A stretch of 64,000 nt of DNA, taken from positions 62,001 through 126,000 of the forward strand of contig JAJQJQ010000098.1 of NCBI GenBank assembly GCA_028622995.1, given 5' to 3'. The stretch's first letter is position 1; each line of letters opens with the position of its first letter. Both the position numbers and the translations under genes were made by a program. This DNA is from Panagrolaimus kolymaensis (taxonomy: Eukaryota; Nematoda; Chromadorea; Rhabditida; Panagrolaimidae). Positions 27,021 through 41,720 of the stretch are shown one piece after another. The notes beneath the pieces were generated by a model. That model was not told the origin of the DNA and ran no database searches. It saw nothing but the letters and a program-made list of their open reading frames with translations.

Positions 27021-30000
27021 TATTTGATTTTTATTAATAGAAAACATATAAAAGTTTGAAGCTGCAGAAATCTCTGCCATCGATTTGGTGGAAAAGACAA
27101 GAAAAATTAAATTATGAGGTTTTTTATACTCGTGTAATAAACAAATTTTTTGCATCAAAATATTTGATTTTTATTAATAGAAAACATATAAAAGTTTGAA
27201 GCTGCAGAAATCTCTGCCATCGATTTGGTGGAACAGAACCCAAAAATTAAATTATGAGGTTTTTTATACTCGTCTGATAAACAAATTTTTTGCATCAAAA
27301 TATTTGATTTTTATTAATAGAAAACATATAAAAGTTTGAAGCTGCAGAAATCTCTGCCATCGATTTGGTGGAACAGAACCCAAAAATTAAATTATGAGGT
27401 TTTTTATACTCGTCTAATAAACAAATTTTTTGCATCAAAATATTTGATTTTTATTAATAGAAAACATATAAAAGTTTGAAGCTGCAGAAATCTCTGCCAT
27501 CGATTTGGTGGAAAAGACAAGAAAAATTAAATTATGAGGTTTTTTATACTCGTCTAATAAACAAATTTTTTGCATCAAAATATTTGATTTTTATTAATAG
27601 AAAACATATAAAAGTTTGAAGCTGCAGAAATCTCTGCCATCGATTTGGTGGAAAAGACAAGAAAAATTAAATTATGAGGTTTTTTATACTCGTCTAATAA
27701 ACAAATTTTTTGCATCAAAATATTTGATTTTTATTAATAGAAAACATATAAAAGTTTGAAGCTGCAGAAATCTCTGCCATCGATTTGGTGGAACAGAACC
27801 CAAAAATTAAATTATGAGGTTTTTTATACTCGTGTAATAAACAAATTTTTTGCATCAAAATATTTGATTTTTATTAATAGAAAACATATAAAAGTTTGAA
27901 GCTGCAGAAATCTCTGCCATCGATTTGGTGGAACAGAACCCAAAAATTAAATTATGAGGTTTTTTATACTCGTGTAATAAACAAATTTTTTGCATCAAAA
28001 TATTTGATTTTTATTAATAGAAAACATATAAAAGTTTGAAGCTGCAGAAATCTCTGCCATCGATTTGGTGGAACAGAACCCAAAAATTAAATTATGAGGT
28101 TTTTTATACTCGTGTAATAAACAAATTTTTTGCATCAAAATATTTGATTTTTATTAATAGAAAACATATAAAAGTTTGAAGCTGCAGAAATCTCTGCCAT
28201 CGATTTGGTGGAAAAGACCAGAAAAATTAAATTATGAGGTTTTTTATACTCGTCTAATAAACAAATTTTTTGCATCAAAATATTTGATTTTTATTAATAG
28301 AAAACATATAAAAGTTTGAAGCTGCAGAAATCTCTGCCATCGATTTGGTGGAAAAGACAAGAAAAATTAAATTATGAGGTTTTTTATACTCGTCTGATAA
28401 ACAAATTTTTTGCATCAAAATATTTGATTTTTATTAATAGAAAACATATAAAAGTTTGAAGCTGCAGAAATCTCTGCCATCGATTTGGTGGAACAGAACC
28501 CAAAAATTAAATTATGAGGTTTTTTATACTCGTCTAATAAACAAATTTTTTGCATCAAAATATTTGATTTTTATTAATAGAAAACATATAAAAGTTTGAA
28601 GCTGCAGAAATCTCTGCCATCGATTTGGTGGAAAAGACAAGAAAAATTAAATTATGAGGTTTTTTATACTCGTCTGATAAACAAATTTTTTGCATCAAAA
28701 TATTTGATTTTTATTAATAGAAAACATATAAAAGTTTGAAGCTGCAGAAATCTCTGCCATCGATTTGGTGGAACAGAACCCAAAAATTAAATTATGAGGT
28801 TTTTTATACTCGTCTAATAAACAAATTTTTTGCATCAAAATATTTGATTTTTATTAATAGAAAACATATAAAAGTTTGAAGCTGCAGAAATCTCTGCCAT
28901 CGATTTGGTGGAAAAGACAAGAAAAATTAAATTATGAGGTTTTTTATACTCGTGTAATAAACAAATTTTTTGCATCAAAATATTTGATTTTTATTAATAG
29001 AAAACATATAAAAGTTTGAAGCTGCAGAAATCTCTGCCATCGATTTGGTGGAACAGAACCCAAAAATTAAATTATGAGGTTTTTTATACTCGTCTAATAA
29101 ACAAATTTTTTGCATCAAAATATTTGATTTTTATTAATAGAAAACATATAAAAGTTTGAAGCTGCAGAAATCTCTGCCATCGATTTGGTGGAAAAGACCA
29201 GAAAAATTAAATTATGAGGTTTTTTATACTCGTGTAATAAACAAATTTTTTGCATCAAAATATTTGATTTTTATTAATAGAAAACATATAAAAGTTTGAA
29301 GCTGCAGAAATCTCTGCCATCGATTTGGTGGAACAGAACCCAAAAATTAAATTATGAGGTTTTTTATACTCGTGTAATAAACAAATTTTTTGCATCAAAA
29401 TATTTGATTTTTATTAATAGAAAACATATAAAAGTTTGAAGCTGCAGAAATCTCTGCCATCGATTTGGTGGAAAAGACCAGAAAAATTAAATTATGAGGT
29501 TTTTTATACTCGTCTAATAAACAAATTTTTTGCATCAAAATATTTGATTTTTATTAATAGAAAACATATAAAAGTTTGAAGCTGCAGAAATCTCTGCCAT
29601 CGATTTGGTGGAAAAGACAAGAAAAATTAAATTATGAGGTTTTTTATACTCGTCTGATAAACAAATTTTTTGCATCAAAATATTTGATTTTTATTAATAG
29701 AAAACATATAAAAGTTTGAAGCTGCAGAAATCTCTGCCATCGATTTGGTGGAACAGAACCCAAAAATTAAATTATGAGGTTTTTTATACTCGTCTGATAA
29801 ACAAATTTTTTGCATCAAAATATTTGATTTTTATTAATAGAAAACATATAAAAGTTTGAAGCTGCAGAAATCTCTGCCATCGATTTGGTGGAACAGAACC
29901 CAAAAATTAAATTATGAGGTTTTTTATACTCGTCTAATAAACAAATTTTTTGCATCAAAATATTTGATTTTTATTAATAGAAAACATATTAAAGTTTGAA

Positions 30001-33000
30001 GCTGCAGAAATCTCTGCCATCGATTTGGTGGAAAAGACAAGAAAAATTAAATTATGAGGTTTTTTATACTCGTCTGATAAACAAATTTTTTGCATCAAAA
30101 TATTTGATTTTTATTAATAGAAAACATATAAAAGTTTGAAGCTGCAGAAATCTCTGCCATCGATTTGGTGGAACAGAACCCAAAAATTAAATTATGAGGT
30201 TTTTTATACTCGTCTGATAAACAAATTTTTTGCATCAAAATATTTGATTTTTATTAATAGAAAACATATAAAAGTTTGAAGCTGCAGAAATCTCTGCCAT
30301 CGATTTGGTGGAACAGAACCCAAAAATTAAATTATGAGGTTTTTTATACTCGTCTAATAAACAAATTTTTTGCATCAAAATATTTGATTTTTATTAATAG
30401 AAAACATATAAAAGTTTGAAGCTGCAGAAATCTCTGCCATCGATTTGGTGGAACAGAACCCAAAAATTAAATTATGAGGTTTTTTATACTCGTCTGATAA
30501 ACAAATTTTTTGCATCAAAATATTTGATTTTTATTAATAGAAAACATATAAAAGTTTGAAGCTGCAGAAATCTCTGCCATCGATTTGGTGGAACAGAACC
30601 CAAAAATTAAATTATGAGGTTTTTTATACTCGTCTGATAAACAAATTTTTTGCATCAAAATATTTGATTTTTATTAATAGAAAACATATAAAAGTTTGAA
30701 GCTGCAGAAATCTCTGCCATCGATTTGGTGGAACAGAACCCAAAAATTAAATTATGAGGTTTTTTATACTCGTCTGATAAACAAATTTTTTGCATCAAAA
30801 TATTTGATTTTTATTAATAGAAAACATATAAAAGTTTGAAGCTGCAGAAATCTCTGCCATCGATTTGGTGGAACAGAACCCAAAAATTAAATTATGAGGT
30901 TTTTTATACTCGTCTAATAAACAAATTTTTTGCATCAAAATATTTGATTTTTATTAATAGAAAACATATAAAAGTTTGAAGCTGCAGAAATCTCTGCCAT
31001 CGATTTGGTGGAACAGAACCCAAAAATTAAATTATGAGGTTTTTTATACTCGTCTGATAAACAAATTTTTTGCATCAAAATATTTGATTTTTATTAATAG
31101 AAAACATATAAAAGTTTGAAGCTGCAGAAATCTCTGCCATCGATTTGGTGGAACAGAACCCAAAAATTAAATTATGAGGTTTTTTATACTCGTCTGATAA
31201 ACAAATTTTTTGCATCAAAATATTTGATTTTTATTAATAGAAAACATATAAAAGTTTGAAGCTGCAGAAATCTCTGCCATCGATTTGGTGGAACAGAACC
31301 CAAAAATTAAATTATGAGGTTTTTTATACTCGTCTGATAAACAAATTTTTTGCATCAAAATATTTGATTTTTATTAATAGAAAACATATAAAAGTTTGAA
31401 GCTGCAGAAATCTCTGCCATCGATTTGGTGGAAAAGACCAGAAAAATTAAATTATGAGGTTTTTTATACTCGTCTGATAAACAAATTTTTTGCATCAAAA
31501 TATTTGATTTTTATTAATAGAAAACATATAAAAGTTTGAAGCTGCAGAAATCTCTGCCATCGATTTGGTGGAACAGAACCCAAAAATTAAATTATGAGGT
31601 TTTTTATACTCGTCTAATAAACAAATTTTTTGCATCAAAATATTTGATTTTTATTAATAGAAAACATATAAAAGTTTGAAGCTGCAGAAATCTCTGCCAT
31701 CGATTTGGTGGAAAAGACAAGAAAAATTAAATTATGAGGTTTTTTATACTCGTCTGATAAACAAATTTTTTGCATCAAAATATTTGATTTTTATTAATAG
31801 AAAACATATAAAAGTTTGAAGCTGCAGAAATCTCTGCCATCGATTTGGTGGAACAGAACCCAAAAATTAAATTATGAGGTTTTTTATACTCGTCTGATAA
31901 ACAAATTTTTTGCATCAAAATATTTGATTTTTATTAATAGAAAACATATAAAAGTTTGAAGCTGCAGAAATCTCTGCCATCGATTTGGTGGAACAGAACC
32001 CAAAAATTAAATTATGAGGTTTTTTATACTCGTCTGATAAACAAATTTTTTGCATCAAAATATTTGATTTTTATTAATAGAAAACATATAAAAGTTTGAA
32101 GCTGCAGAAATCTCTGCCATCGATTTGGTGGAACAGAACCCAAAAATTAAATTATGAGGTTTTTTATACTCGTCTGATAAACAAATTTTTTGCATCAAAA
32201 TATTTGATTTTTATTAATAGAAAACATATAAAAGTTTGAAGCTGCAGAAATCTCTGCCATCGATTTGGTGGAACAGAACCCAAAAATTAAATTATGAGGT
32301 TTTTTATACTCGTCTGATAAACAAATTTTTTGCATCAAAATATTTGATTTTTATTAATAGAAAACATATAAAAGTTTGAAGCTGCAGAAATCTCTGCCAT
32401 CGATTTGGTGGAACAGAACCCAAAAATTAAATTATGAGGTTTTTTATACTCGTCTGATAAACAAATTTTTTGCATCAAAATATTTGATTTTTATTAATAG
32501 AAAACATATAAAAGTTTGAAGCTGCAGAAATCTCTGCCATCGATTTGGTGGAAAAGACCAGAAAAATTAAATTATGAGGTTTTTTATACTCGTCTGATAA
32601 ACAAATTTTTTGCATCAAAATATTTGATTTTTATTAATAGAAAACATATAAAAGTTTGAAGCTGCAGAAATCTCTGCCATCGATTTGGTGGAACAGAACC
32701 CAAAAATTAAATTATGAGGTTTTTTATACTCGTCTAATAAACAAATTTTTTGCATCAAAATATTTGATTTTTATTAATAGAAAACATATAAAAGTTTGAA
32801 GCTGCAGAAATCTCTGCCATCGATTTGGTGGAACAGAACCCAAAAATTAAATTATGAGGTTTTTTATACTCGTCTGATAAACAAATTTTTTGCATCAAAA
32901 TATTTGATTTTTATTAATAGAAAACATATAAAAGTTTGAAGCTGCAGAAATCTCTGCCATCGATTTGGTGGAACAGAACCCAAAAATTAAATTATGAGGT

Positions 33001-36000
33001 TTTTTATACTCGTCTGATAAACAAATTTTTTGCATCAAAATATTTGATTTTTATTAATAGAAAACATATAAAAGTTTGAAGCTGCAGAAATCTCTGCCAT
33101 CGATTTGGTGGAACAGAACCCAAAAATTAAATTATGAGGTTTTTTATACTCGTCTGATAAACAAATTTTTTGCATCAAAATATTTGATTTTTATTAATAG
33201 AAAACATATAAAAGTTTGAAGCTGCAGAAATCTCTGCCATCGATTTGGTGGAAAAGACCAGAAAAATTAAATTATGAGGTTTTTTATACTCGTCTGATAA
33301 ACAAATTTTTTGCATCAAAATATTTGATTTTTATTAATAGAAAACATATAAAAGTTTGAAGCTGCAGAAATCTCTGCCATCGATTTGGTGGAACAGAACC
33401 CAAAAAATAAATTATGAGGTTTTTTATACTCGTCTAATAAACAAATTTTTTGCATCAAAATATTTGATTTTTATTAATAGAAAACATATAAAAGTTTGAA
33501 GCTGCAGAAATCTCTGCCATCGATTTGGTGGAAAAGACAAGAAAAATTAAATTATGAGGTTTTTTATACTCGTCTGATAAACAAATTTTTTGCATCAAAA
33601 TATTTGATTTTTATTAATAGAAAACATATAAAAGTTTGAAGCTGCAGAAATCTCTGCCATCGATTTGGTGGAACAGAACCCAAAAATTAAATTATGAGGT
33701 TTTTTATACTCGTCTGATAAACAAATTTTTTGCATCAAAATATTTGATTTTTATTAATAGAAAACATATAAAAGTTTGAAGCTGCAGAAATCTCTGCCAT
33801 CGATTTGGTGGAACAGAACCCAAAAATTAAATTATGAGGTTTTTTATACTCGTCTGATAAACAAATTTTTTGCATCAAAATATTTGATTTTTATTAATAG
33901 AAAACATATAAAAGTTTGAAGCTGCAGAAATCTCTGCCATCGATTTGGTGGAACAGAACCCAAAAATTAAATTATGAGGTTTTTTATACTCGTCTGATAA
34001 ACAAATTTTTTGCATCAAAATATTTGATTTTTATTAATAGAAAACATATAAAAGTTTGAAGCTGCAGAAATCTCTGCCATCGATTTGGTGGAAAAGACAA
34101 GAAAAATTAAATTATGAGGTTTTTTATACTCGTCTAATAAACAAATTTTTTGCATCAAAATATTTGATTTTTATTAATAGAAAACATATAAAAGTTTGAA
34201 GCTGCAGAAATCTCTGCCATCGATTTGGTGGAAAAGACCAGAAAAATTAAATTATGAGGTTTTTTATACTCGTCTGATAAACAAATTTTTTGCATCAAAA
34301 TATTTGATTTTTATTAATAGAAAACATATAAAAGTTTGAAGCTGCAGAAATCTCTGCCATCGATTTGGTGGAAAAGACCAGAAAAATTAAATTATGAGGT
34401 TTTTTATACTCGTCTGATAAACAAATTTTTTGCATCAAAATATTTGATTTTTATTAATAGAAAACATATAAAAGTATGAAGCTGCAGAAATCTCTGCCAT
34501 CGATTTTGTGGAACAGAACCCAAAAATTAAATTATGAGGTTTTTTATACTCGTCTAATAAACAAATTTTTTGCATCAAAATATTTGATTTTTATTAATAG
34601 AAAACATATAAAAGTTTGAAGCTGCAGAAATCTCTGCCATCGATTTGGTGGAAAAGACCAGAAAAATTAAATTATGAGGTTTTTTATACTCGTCTGATAA
34701 ACAAATTTTTTGCATCAAAATATTTGATTTTTATTAATAGAAAACATATAAAAGTTTGAAGCTGCAGAAATCTCTGCCATCGATTTGGTGGAACAGAACC
34801 CAAAAATTAAATTATGAGGTTTTTTATACTCGTCTGATAAACAAATTTTTTGCATCAAAATATTTGATTTTTATTAATAGAAAACATATAAAAGTTTGAA
34901 GCTGCAGAAATCTCTGCCATCGATTTGGTGGAAAAGACAAGAAAAATTAAATTATGAGGTTTTTTATACTCGTCTAATAAACAAATTTTTTGCATCAAAA
35001 TATTTGATTTTTATTAATAGAAAACATATAAAAGTTTGAAGCTGCAGAAATCTCTGCCATCGATTTGGTGGAACAGAACCCAAAAATTAAATTATGAGGT
35101 TTTTTATACTCGTCTGATAAACAAATTTTTTGCATCAAAATATTTGATTTTTATTAATAGAAAACATATAAAAGTTTGAAGCTGCAGAAATCTCTGCCAT
35201 CGATTTGGTGGAACAGAACCCAAAAATTAAATTATGAGGTTTTTTATACTCGTCTGATAAACAAATTTTTTGCATCAAAATATTTGATTTTTATTAATAG
35301 AAAACATATAAAAGTTTGAAGCTGCAGAAATCTCTGCCATCGATTTGGTGGAAAAGACCAGAAAAATTAAATTATGAGGTTTTTTATACTCGTCTGATAA
35401 ACAAATTTTTTGCATCAAAATATTTGATTTTTATTAATAGAAAACATATAAAAGTTTGAAGCTGCAGAAATCTCTGCCATCGATTTGGTGGAAAAGACCA
35501 GAAAAATTAAATTATGAGGTTTTTTATACTCGTCTGATAAACAAATTTTTTGCATCAAAATATTTGATTTTTATTAATAGAAAACATATAAAAGTTTGAA
35601 GCTGCAGAAATCTCTGCCATCGATTTGGTGGAAAAGACCAGAAAAATTAAATTATGAGGTTTTTTATACTCGTCTGATAAACAAATTTTTTGCATCAAAA
35701 TATTTGATTTTTATTAATAGAAAACATATAAAAGTTTGAAGCTGCAGAAATCTCTGCCATCGATTTGGTGGAACAGAACCCAAAAATTAAATTATGAGGT
35801 TTTTTATACTCGTCTGATAAACAAATTTTTTGCATCAAAATATTTGATTTTTATTAATAGAAAACATATAAAAGTTTGAAGCTGCAGAAATCTCTGCCAT
35901 CGATTTGGTGGAACAGAACCCAAAAATTAAATTATGAGGTTTTTTATACTCGTCTGATAAACAAATTTTTTGCATCAAAATATTTGATTTTTATTAATAG

Positions 36001-36820
36001 AAAACATATAAAAGTTTGAAGCTGCAGAAATCTCTGCCATCGATTTGGTGGAAAAGACCAGAAAAATTAAATTATGAGGTTTTTTATACTCGTCTGATAA
36101 ACAAATTTTTTGCATCAAAATATTTGATTTTTATTAATAGAAAACATATAAAAGTTTGAAGCTGCAGAAATCTCTGCCATCGATTTGGTGGAACAGAACC
36201 CAAAAATTAAATTATGAGGTTTTTTATACTCGTCTGATAAACAAATTTTTTGCATCAAAATATTTGATTTTTATTAATAGAAAACATATAAAAGTTTGAA
36301 GCTGCAGAAATCTCTGCCATCGATTTGGTGGAACAGAACCCAAAAATTAAATTATGAGGTTTTTTATACTCGTCTGATAAACAAATTTTTTGCATCAAAA
36401 TATTTGATTTTTATTAATAGAAAACATATAAAAGTTTGAAGCTGCAGAAATCTCTGCCATCGATTTGGTGGAACAGAACCCAAAAATTAAATTATGAGGT
36501 TTTTTATACTCGTCTGATAAACAAATTTTTTGCATCAAAATATTTGATTTTTATTAATAGAAAACATATAAAAGTTTGAAGCTGCAGAAATCTCTGCCAT
36601 CGATTTGGTGGAACAGAACCCAAAAATTAAATTATGAGGTTTTTTATACTCGTCTGATAAACAAATTTTTTGCATCAAAATATTTGATTTTTATTAATAG
36701 AAAACATATAAAAGTTTGAAGCTGCAGAAATCTCTGCCATCGATTTGGTGGAACAGAACCCAAAAATTAAATTATGAGGTTTTTTATACTCGTCTGATAA
36801 ACAAATTTTTTGCATCAAAA

Positions 36821-39340
36821 TATTTGATTTTTATTAATAGAAAACATATAAAAGTTTGAAGCTGCAGAAATCTCTGCCATCGATTTGGTGGAAAAGACCA
36901 GAAAAATTAAATTATGAGGTTTTTTATACTCGTCTGATAAACAAATTTTTTGCATCAAAATATTTGATTTTTATTAATAGAAAACATATAAAAGTTTGAA
37001 GCTGCAGAAATCTCTGCCATCGATTTGGTGGAACAGAACCCAAAAATTAAATTATGAGGTTTTTTATACTCGTCTGATAAACAAATTTTTTGCATCAAAA
37101 TATTTGATTTTTATTAATAGAAAACATATAAAAGTTTGAAGCTGCAGAAATCTCTGCCATCGATTTGGTGGAACAGAACCCAAAAATTAAATTATGAGGT
37201 TTTTTATACTCGTCTGATAACCAAATTTTTTGCATCAAAATATTTGATTTTTATTAATAGAAAACATATAAAAGTTTGAAGCTGCAGAAATCTCTGCCAT
37301 CGATTTGGTGGAACAGAACCCAAAAATTAAATTATGAGGTTTTTTATACTCGTCTGATAAACAAATTTTTTGCATCAAAATATTTGATTTTTATTAATAG
37401 AAAACATATAAAAGTTTGAAGCTGCAGAAATCTCTGCCATCGATTTGGTGGAACAGAACCCAAAAATTAAATTATGAGGTTTTTTATACTCGTCTGATAA
37501 ACAAATTTTTTGCATCAAAATATTTGATTTTTATTAATAGAAAACATATAAAAGTTTGAAGCTGCAGAAATCTCTGCCATCGATTTGGTGGAACAGAACC
37601 CAAAAATTAAATTATGAGGTTTTTTATACTCGTCTGATAAACAAATTTTTTGCATCAAAATATTTGATTTTTATTAATAGAAAACATATAAAAGTTTGAA
37701 GCTGCAGAAATCTCTGCCATCGATTTGGTGGAAAAGACCAGAAAAATTAAATTATGAGGTTTTTTATACTCGTCTGATAAACAAATTTTTTGCATCAAAA
37801 TATTTGATTTTTATTAATAGAAAACATATAAAAGTTTGAAGCTGCAGAAATCTCTGCCATCGATTTGGTGGAACAGAACCCAAAAATTAAATTATGAGGT
37901 TTTTTATACTCGTCTGATAAACAAATTTTTTGCATCAAAATATTTGATTTTTATTAATAGAAAACATATAAAAGTTTGAAGCTGCAGAAATCTCTGCCAT
38001 CGATTTGGTGGAACAGAACCCAAAAATTAAATTATGAGGTTTTTTATACTCGTCTGATAAACAAATTTTTTGCATCAAAATATTTGATTTTTATTAATAG
38101 AAAACATATAAAAGTTTGAAGCTGCAGAAATCTCTGCCATCGATTTGGTGGAAAAGACCAGAAAAATTAAATTATGAGGTTTTTTATACTCGTCTGATAA
38201 ACAAATTTTTTGCATCAAAATATTTGATTTTTATTAATAGAAAACATATAAAAGTTTGAAGCTGCAGAAATCTCTGCCATCGATTTGGTGGAACAGAACC
38301 CAAAAATTAAATTATGAGGTTTTTTATACTCGTCTGATAAACAAATTTTTTGCATCAAAATATTTGATTTTTATTAATAGAAAACATATAAAAGTTTGAA
38401 GCTGCAGAAATCTCTGCCATCGATTTGGTGGAACAGAACCCAAAAATTAAATTATGAGGTTTTTTATACTCGTCTGATAACCAAATTTTTTGCATCAAAA
38501 TATTTGATTTTTATTAATAGAAAACATATAAAAGTTTGAAGCTGCAGAAATCTCTGCCATCGATTTGGTGGAACAGAACCCAAAAATTAAATTATGAGGT
38601 TTTTTATACTCGTCTGATAAACAAATTTTTTGCATCAAAATATTTGATTTTTATTAATAGAAAACATATAAAAGTTTGAAGCTGCAGAAATCTCTGCCAT
38701 CGATTTGGTGGAACAGAACCCAAAAATTAAATTATGAGGTTTTTTATACTCGTCTGATAAACAAATTTTTTGCATCAAAATATTTGATTTTTATTAATAG
38801 AAAACATATAAAAGTTTGAAGCTGCAGAAATCTCTGCCATCGATTTGGTGGAACAGAACCCAAAAATTAAATTATGAGGTTTTTTATACTCGTCTGATAA
38901 ACAAATTTTTTGCATCAAAATATTTGATTTTTATTAATAGAAAACATATAAAAGTTTGAAGCTGCAGAAATCTCTGCCATCGATTTGGTGGAAAAGACCA
39001 GAAAAATTAAATTATGAGGTTTTTTATACTCGTCTGATAAACAAATTTTTTGCATCAAAATATTTGATTTTTATTAATAGAAAACATATAAAAGTTTGAA
39101 GCTGCAGAAATCTCTGCCATCGATTTGGTGGAACAGAACCCAAAAATTAAATTATGAGGTTTTTTATACTCGTCTGATAAACAAATTTTTTGCATCAAAA
39201 TATTTGATTTTTATTAATAGAAAACATATAAAAGTTTGAAGCTGCAGAAATCTCTGCCATCGATTTGGTGGAAAAGACCAGAAAAATTAAATTATGAGGT
39301 TTTTTATACTCGTCTGATAAACAAATTTTTTGCATCAAAA
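36821..39340. repeat. 9-monomer (1260-bp) higher-order repeat, two copies
   Basis: The unit C, A, A(C121), A, A, A, C, A, A (all G116) spans 36821-38080, and 38081-39340 matches it in eight of nine monomers; the last is C instead of A. The rare C121 change falls in the third monomer of each unit, exactly 1260 bp apart. Confidence 0.87.
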
Positions 39341-39900
39341 TATTTGATTTTTATTAATAGAAAACATATAAAAGTTTGAAGCTGCAGAAATCTCTGCCAT
39401 CGATTTGGTGGAAAAGACAAGAAAAATTAAATTATGAGGTTTTTTATACTCGTCTGATAAACAAATTTTTTGCATCAAAATATTTGATTTTTATTAATAG
39501 AAAACATATAAAAGTTTGAAGCTGCAGAAATCTCTGCCATCGATTTGGTGGAAAAGACCAGAAAAATTAAATTATGAGGTTTTTTATACTCGTCTGATAA
39601 ACAAATTTTTTGCATCAAAATATTTGATTTTTATTAATAGAAAACATATAAAAGTTTGAAGCTGCAGAAATCTCTGCCATCGATTTGGTGGAAAAGACCA
39701 GAAAAATTAAATTATGAGGTTTTTTATACTCGTCTGATAAACAAATTTTTTGCATCAAAATATTTGATTTTTATTAATAGAAAACATATAAAAGTTTGAA
39801 GCTGCAGAAATCTCTGCCATCGATTTGGTGGAACAGAACCCAAAAATTAAATTATGAGGTTTTTTATACTCGTCTGATAAACAAATTTTTTGCATCAAAA

Positions 39901-40460
39901 TATTTGATTTTTATTAATAAAAAACATATAAAAGTTTGAAGCTGCAGAAATCTCTGCCATCGATTTGGTGGAAAAGACCAGAAAAATTAAATTATGAGGT
40001 TTTTTATACTCGTCTGATAAACAAATTTTTTGCATCAAAATATTTGATTTTTATTAATAGAAAACATATAAAAGTTTGAAGCTGCAGAAATCTCTGCGAT
40101 CGATTTGGTGGAACAGAACCCAAAAATTAAATTATGAGGTTTTTTATACTCGTCTGATAACCAAATTTTTTGCATCAAAATATTTGATTTTTATTAATAG
40201 AAAACATATAAAAGTTTGAAGCTGCAGAAATCTCTGCCATCGATTTGGTGGAACAGAACCCAAAAATTAAATTATGAGGTTTTTTATACTCGTCTGATAA
40301 ACAAATTTTTTGCATCAAAATATTTGATTTTTATTAATAGAAAACATATAAAAGTTTGAAGCTGCAGAAATCTCTGCCATCGATTTGGTGGAAAAGACCA
40401 GAAAAATTAAATTATGAGGTTTTTTATACTCGTCTGATAAACAAATTTTTTGCATCAAAA
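39901..40460. repeat. Four-monomer haplotype, second copy
   Basis: Cg(A20), Ag(G58,C121), Ag, Cg, matching 7001-7560. It lies between the 9-monomer repeat and the A36 dimer array. Confidence 0.82.
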
Positions 40461-41720
40461 TATTTGATTTTTATTAATAGAAAACATATAAAAGTTTGAA
40501 GCTGCAGAAATCTCTGCCATCGATTTGGTGGAAAAGACCAGAAAAATTAAATTATGAGGTTTTTTATACTCGTCTGATAAACAAATTTTTTGCATCAAAA
40601 TATTTGATTTTTATTAATAGAAAACATATAAAAGTATGAAGCTGCAGAAATCTCTGCCATCGATTTGGTGGAACAGAACCCAAAAATTAAATTATGAGGT
40701 TTTTTATACTCGTCTAATAAACAAATTTTTTGCATCAAAATATTTGATTTTTATTAATAGAAAACATATAAAAGTTTGAAGCTGCAGAAATCTCTGCCAT
40801 CGATTTGGTGGAAAAGACCAGAAAAATTAAATTATGAGGTTTTTTATACTCGTCTGATAAACAAATTTTTTGCATCAAAATATTTGATTTTTATTAATAG
40901 AAAACATATAAAAGTATGAAGCTGCAGAAATCTCTGCCATCGATTTGGTGGAACAGAACCCAAAAATTAAATTATGAGGTTTTTTATACTCGTCTGATAA
41001 ACAAATTTTTTGCATCAAAATATTTGATTTTTATTAATAGAAAACATATAAAAGTTTGAAGCTGCAGAAATCTCTGCCATCGATTTGGTGGAAAAGACCA
41101 GAAAAATTAAATTATGAGGTTTTTTATACTCGTCTGATAAACAAATTTTTTGCATCAAAATATTTGATTTTTATTAATAGAAAACATATAAAAGTATGAA
41201 GCTGCAGAAATCTCTGCCATCGATTTGGTGGAACAGAACCCAAAAATTAAATTATGAGGTTTTTTATACTCGTCTAATAAACAAATTTTTTGCATCAAAA
41301 TATTTGATTTTTATTAATAGAAAACATATAAAAGTTTGAAGCTGCAGAAATCTCTGCCATCGATTTGGTGGAAAAGACCAGAAAAATTAAATTATGAGGT
41401 TTTTTATACTCGTCTGATAAACAAATTTTTTGCATCAAAATATTTGATTTTTATTAATAGAAAACATATAAAAGTATGAAGCTGCAGAAATCTCTGCCAT
41501 CGATTTGGTGGAACAGAACCCAAAAATTAAATTATGAGGTTTTTTATACTCGTCTAATAAACAAATTTTTTGCATCAAAATATTTGATTTTTATTAATAG
41601 AAAACATATAAAAGTTTGAAGCTGCAGAAATCTCTGCCATCGATTTGGTGGAAAAGACCAGAAAAATTAAATTATGAGGTTTTTTATACTCGTCTGATAA
41701 ACAAATTTTTTGCATCAAAA
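40461..41720. repeat. C-A(A36) dimer higher-order repeat
   Basis: Cg alternates with class A monomers carrying A36 for four dimers and a final C (280-bp period). Three of the four A monomers have A116 and one (40881-41020) has G116. This dimer is distinct from the C-A dimer at 4341-5600, which lacks A36. Confidence 0.87.

Larger units (their letters stand above)
12601..30380. repeat. Array domain 2: A116 and G114 variants, class C scarce
   Basis: In this domain position 116 is often A, and the G114 state appears in many monomers between 15681 and 29400. Class C is absent over 71 consecutive monomers (18201-28140), while class B is abundant. Homogenised runs include five consecutive Ba monomers (21141-21840) and three consecutive A* monomers (27721-28140). 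The right edge fades into Ag-rich array, so it is approximate. Confidence 0.75.
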
